Part shown: piece after piece, positions 6,674 to 8,025 of the stretch | Layout of the letters: the number at the start of each line of letters is the position of its first letter | Numbering within the stretch: position 1 is the first letter of the stretch | The notes under the pieces: generated by a model | The model's input: the letters and a program-made list of their open reading frames with translations, nothing else | What the model was told of the DNA's origin: nothing | Database searches by the model: none | Source of the DNA: Vulcanimicrobiota bacterium | GTDB taxonomy: Bacteria; Vulcanimicrobiota; Vulcanimicrobiia; Vulcanimicrobiales; Vulcanimicrobiaceae | Direction of reading: 5' to 3' | Assembly (NCBI GenBank): GCA_030038335.1 | Contig: JASHPC010000073.1 | Coordinates: 1-8,025, forward strand | DNA length: 8,025 nt | Made by a program: the position numbers and the translations under genes

Positions 6674-6692
6674 CTGGGATTAGCGTACCCAG
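6674..6692. repeat. Small hairpin CTGGG/CCCAG
   Basis: A 5-base stem with a 9-base loop lies 6 bases after the preceding palindrome. The outer GT (6672-6673) can partly extend the stem past a bulged G. A TTTT run starts at 6700, 8 bases beyond the stem, which is too far for a standard terminator. Confidence 0.25.
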
Positions 6693-6779
6693 GACTCGCT
6701 TTTGTACGACACGGTTTCCCTAACGGGGCCTGCTCGGGCAAGAGCATACAAGCGAACATAAGTTCGACAGCAAGCGGGG

Positions 6780-6809
6780 TTGTGGAACCTTAGTGTTCCA
6801 TTGTATGGT
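6780..6809 (+). promoter_or_regulatory. Candidate promoter of hipBA
   Basis: TTGTGG at 6780-6785 and TATGGT at 6804-6809 are separated by 18 bases, acceptable for a housekeeping sigma factor. Transcription would then start near 6816, giving a leader of only about 18 bases before the ATG at 6834. The first palindromic operator overlaps the -35 box and spacer; the second covers the expected start site, a layout suited to autorepression. The boxes are assigned by eye. Confidence 0.4.
6783..6800. promoter_or_regulatory. Palindromic operator 1 (TGGAAC-N6-GTTCCA)
   Basis: Perfect 6-base inverted arms, TGGAAC at 6783-6788 and GTTCCA at 6795-6800. The same arms and the same 6-base spacing recur 31 bases downstream, about three helical turns, so both sites face the same side of the DNA. 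This is the arrangement expected for binding of an XRE-type dimeric antitoxin such as the product of the next gene. The spacer sequences differ, so the arms are the conserved part. Confidence 0.8.
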
Positions 6810-6813
6810 TTAA

Positions 6814-6831
6814 TGGAACAGGAAAGTTCCA
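6814..6831. promoter_or_regulatory. Palindromic operator 2 (TGGAAC-N6-GTTCCA), containing the hipB ribosome-binding site
   Basis: Arms TGGAAC at 6814-6819 and GTTCCA at 6826-6831, identical to operator 1. Its spacer AGGAAA (6820-6825) is also the best Shine-Dalgarno for the hipB ATG at 6834, with AGGA ending 10 bases before it. The operator therefore ends 2 bases before the start codon. Confidence 0.8.
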
Positions 6832-6833
6832 AT

Positions 6834-7166
6834 ATGCCACAAACTCATCACGTCTCAGCAGCCGTGCGCCGTACGCTCCGCAAGCTTGGCTCGGACATCC
6901 GGGATGCCAGGCGTCGCCGCCGCCTGCCAGCCGCCATCGTCGCTAGGAGGGCCTTCACCAGTCGACCCGCGCTCCGGCGCGTCGAATCAGGAGACCCTTC
7001 GGTCAGCATCGGCATCTATGCCGCGGCGCTACAGGCACTTGGTCTTGCGGACCGGCTCGGAGACCTTGCGGACCCGACTCACGACACGACGGGCGCTGCT
7101 CTCGAAGCCCAGCGCCTTCCCAAGCGAGTACACCTCAGACGCCCGAGCGATGACCACCATGCCTGA
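6834..7166 (+). CDS. hipB: HipB-like XRE-family antitoxin / autorepressor
   Basis: A 110-residue, basic, small DNA-binding protein. Residues 15-80 fit an XRE/Cro-type helix-turn-helix: helix 1 at about 15-30 (LGSDIRDARRRRRL), helix 2 at 33-40, recognition helix at 43-51 (SRPALRRVESG), and a closing helix at 57-69 (VSIGIYAAALQALGL). The tail (82-110) is hydrophilic and may contact the toxin. In HipBA modules the antitoxin dimer binds palindromic operators, sequesters HipA and represses the operon; here two identical-arm palindromes lie immediately upstream. I chose ATG 6834 because it follows an AGGA at good spacing and sits just beyond operator 2. In-frame TTG 6780 and ATG 6813 would place operator DNA inside the coding region and have no ribosome-binding site. 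The gene overlaps the hipA frame by 17 bases (8 if hipA starts at 7159), typical of such pairs. Confidence 0.85.
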   Translation: MPQTHHVSAAVRRTLRKLGSDIRDARRRRRLPAAIVARRAFTSRPALRRVESGDPSVSIGIYAAALQALGLADRLGDLADPTHDTTGAALEAQRLPKRVHLRRPSDDHHA

Positions 7167-8025
7167 CGACATCGAGGTGCACGTCGACTTCGCCCCGGGA
7201 TTTAAACGCATTGGCACGCTCTATCAGCATCATGGTCGACCAACGGAGCTTGTCTCCTTCGAGTACGATACGGCCTGGCTTGACGATCCGGCACGTTTTT
7301 CGCTTGAGCCGGCCCTCGAAGTTGGCCCTGGGCATTTTCCCCCAGCCTCGAGGGCACCGCTGTTCGGATCAATTGGAGATTCGGCGCCCGACACATGGGG
7401 ACGCCGTCTGATGCAACGTGCGGAACGGCGTCGCGCCGCTCTCGCAGGACGCACAGTGCGCACGCTTATGGAGACGGATTATCTTCTTGGTGTTTCGGAT
7501 GTCTCGCGACTCGGCGCGCTTCGTTTTCGACGCGCTGGTGAACGAGAGTTTGAAGCGCCAAGCAACGTCGGTGTCCCAACTCTCCTCGAACTTGGTCGCC
7601 TATCCGCGGCCACCGATCGTATCCTACGCGATGAAGAGACAGACGAAGACTTGCGCATGATCTTTGCTCCGGGTTCTTCTCTTGGGGGCGCACGTCCCAA
7701 AGCATCGGTTATTGACAATCAAGGTCGCCTCTCAATTGCAAAATTTCCTAAAGAGAACGACCAGTATAGTATCGAGCTTTGGGAGGCTGTAGCGCTGAGG
7801 TTGGCTGTGCGGGCGGGTATTCGCACGCCTGAGGTTGAGCTGCTTATCGTAGATAATAAGCCAGTGCTTCTCTCGCGTCGGTTCGATCGCGCCGGCACGA
7901 CGCGTATTCCGTTTCTTTCCGCGCTTTCAATGCTCGGCCTGCGCGATGGTGCCGAAAGCAGTTACCCCGAGCTTGTTGACGCCCTGACCGAACATGGGGC
8001 ACAAGCGACGGTAGACGCACATGAA
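7150..8025 (+). CDS. hipA: HipA-family serine/threonine kinase toxin, N-terminal part (3' end outside window)
   Basis: The frame is open from ATG 7150 to the window end (292 residues seen; HipA proteins are about 400-440). HipA toxins are cytosolic protein kinases; E. coli HipA phosphorylates glutamyl-tRNA synthetase and induces dormancy. Visible: the N-terminal HipA domain (8-130) with PLFGSIGDSAPDTWGRRL at 70-87 and GVSDVSRLGALRF at 114-126. The kinase part begins with PGSSLGGARPK at 174-184, the HipA ATP-binding loop. Ser177 aligns with the autophosphorylated E. coli Ser150, and Lys198 in IAKFPK is the likely ATP lysine. LLSRRFDR (about 240) is also typical. The catalytic and metal-binding loops lie beyond the edge, so intactness of the kinase cannot be judged. 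ATG 7159 is an alternative start. There is no Shine-Dalgarno; translation is probably coupled to hipB. Base composition is lower in GC than the left part of the window. Confidence 0.92.
   Translation, partial: MTTMPDDIEVHVDFAPGFKRIGTLYQHHGRPTELVSFEYDTAWLDDPARFSLEPALEVGPGHFPPASRAPLFGSIGDSAPDTWGRRLMQRAERRRAALAGRTVRTLMETDYLLGVSDVSRLGALRFRRAGEREFEAPSNVGVPTLLELGRLSAATDRILRDEETDEDLRMIFAPGSSLGGARPKASVIDNQGRLSIAKFPKENDQYSIELWEAVALRLAVRAGIRTPEVELLIVDNKPVLLSRRFDRAGTTRIPFLSALSMLGLRDGAESSYPELVDALTEHGAQATVDAHE

Larger units (their letters stand above)
6497..6779. other. Non-coding junction between the YihY operon and the hipBA module
   Basis: About 280 bases (about 340 up to the hipB start) without a convincing gene on either strand. 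I looked for tRNA T-arms, tmRNA ends, SRP and RNase P motifs and found none. The stretch contains an AT-cored inverted repeat (6520-6541), a small GCCG-TTT-CGGC hairpin (6624-6634), a 12-base perfect palindrome (6656-6667) and a CTGGG/CCCAG hairpin (6674-6692). It marks the change from high-GC genes to the lower-GC toxin-antitoxin module. Confidence 0.5.

Noticed and set aside
6780..6833. A longer hipB starting at TTG 6780 or ATG 6813
   Set aside because: It would translate through the operator palindromes and has no Shine-Dalgarno; ATG 6834 has AGGA at suitable spacing.
7418..7660. An 80-residue + strand frame inside hipA
   Set aside because: It is out of frame with the continuous HipA reading from 7150, which carries the family motifs before, across and after this stretch.

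Overview
The window is a GC-rich bacterial chromosome fragment. Two hand-counted 60-base rows (541-600 and 5941-6000) are each about 63% GC. Coding is dense, leaders are very short and ribosome-binding sites are often weak. Protein style and gene order suggest an uncultured soil-type lineage. Eremiobacterota (WPS-2) or a relative is my guess, from general resemblance only.

Region 1 (1-909, + strand) is the C-terminal two thirds of a class I pyridine nucleotide-disulfide oxidoreductase cut by the left edge. It converges on region 2 with stop codons that overlap.

Region 2 (906-3552, - strand) is a two-gene operon: a glycoside hydrolase family 1 (GH1) beta-glycosidase, then 7 bases later a pyruvate aldolase of the DHDPS/NAL family. 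The GH1 is the most remarkable gene here. Its TIM barrel carries an insert of about 140 residues. The insert looks like lobe 1 of a family 3 (amino-acid type) solute-binding protein, with its sequence order circularly permuted, lobe 2 absent and the usual ligand-contact residues replaced.

Region 3 (3576-6496, + strand) is a divergent operon whose first start codon lies 23 bases from the GH1 start. It encodes a short-chain dehydrogenase/reductase, an exported PQQ-like beta-propeller protein and a YihY/BrkB-type membrane protein; the last two overlap as ATGA. A glycosidase, an SDR and a KDG-aldolase-like enzyme would fit release and oxidative breakdown of a sugar, but no dehydratase or transporter is visible, so this is only a hypothesis.

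Region 4 (6497-6833) is a non-coding junction of about 340 bases. It holds several inverted repeats and, at its right end, a compact promoter with two identical-arm palindromic operators.

Region 5 (6834-8025, + strand) is a HipBA-type toxin-antitoxin module: an XRE-family antitoxin overlapping a HipA kinase that runs off the right edge. Rows 7681-7860 are only about 51% GC and use A/T-ending codons more than the rest, which suggests a horizontally acquired module.
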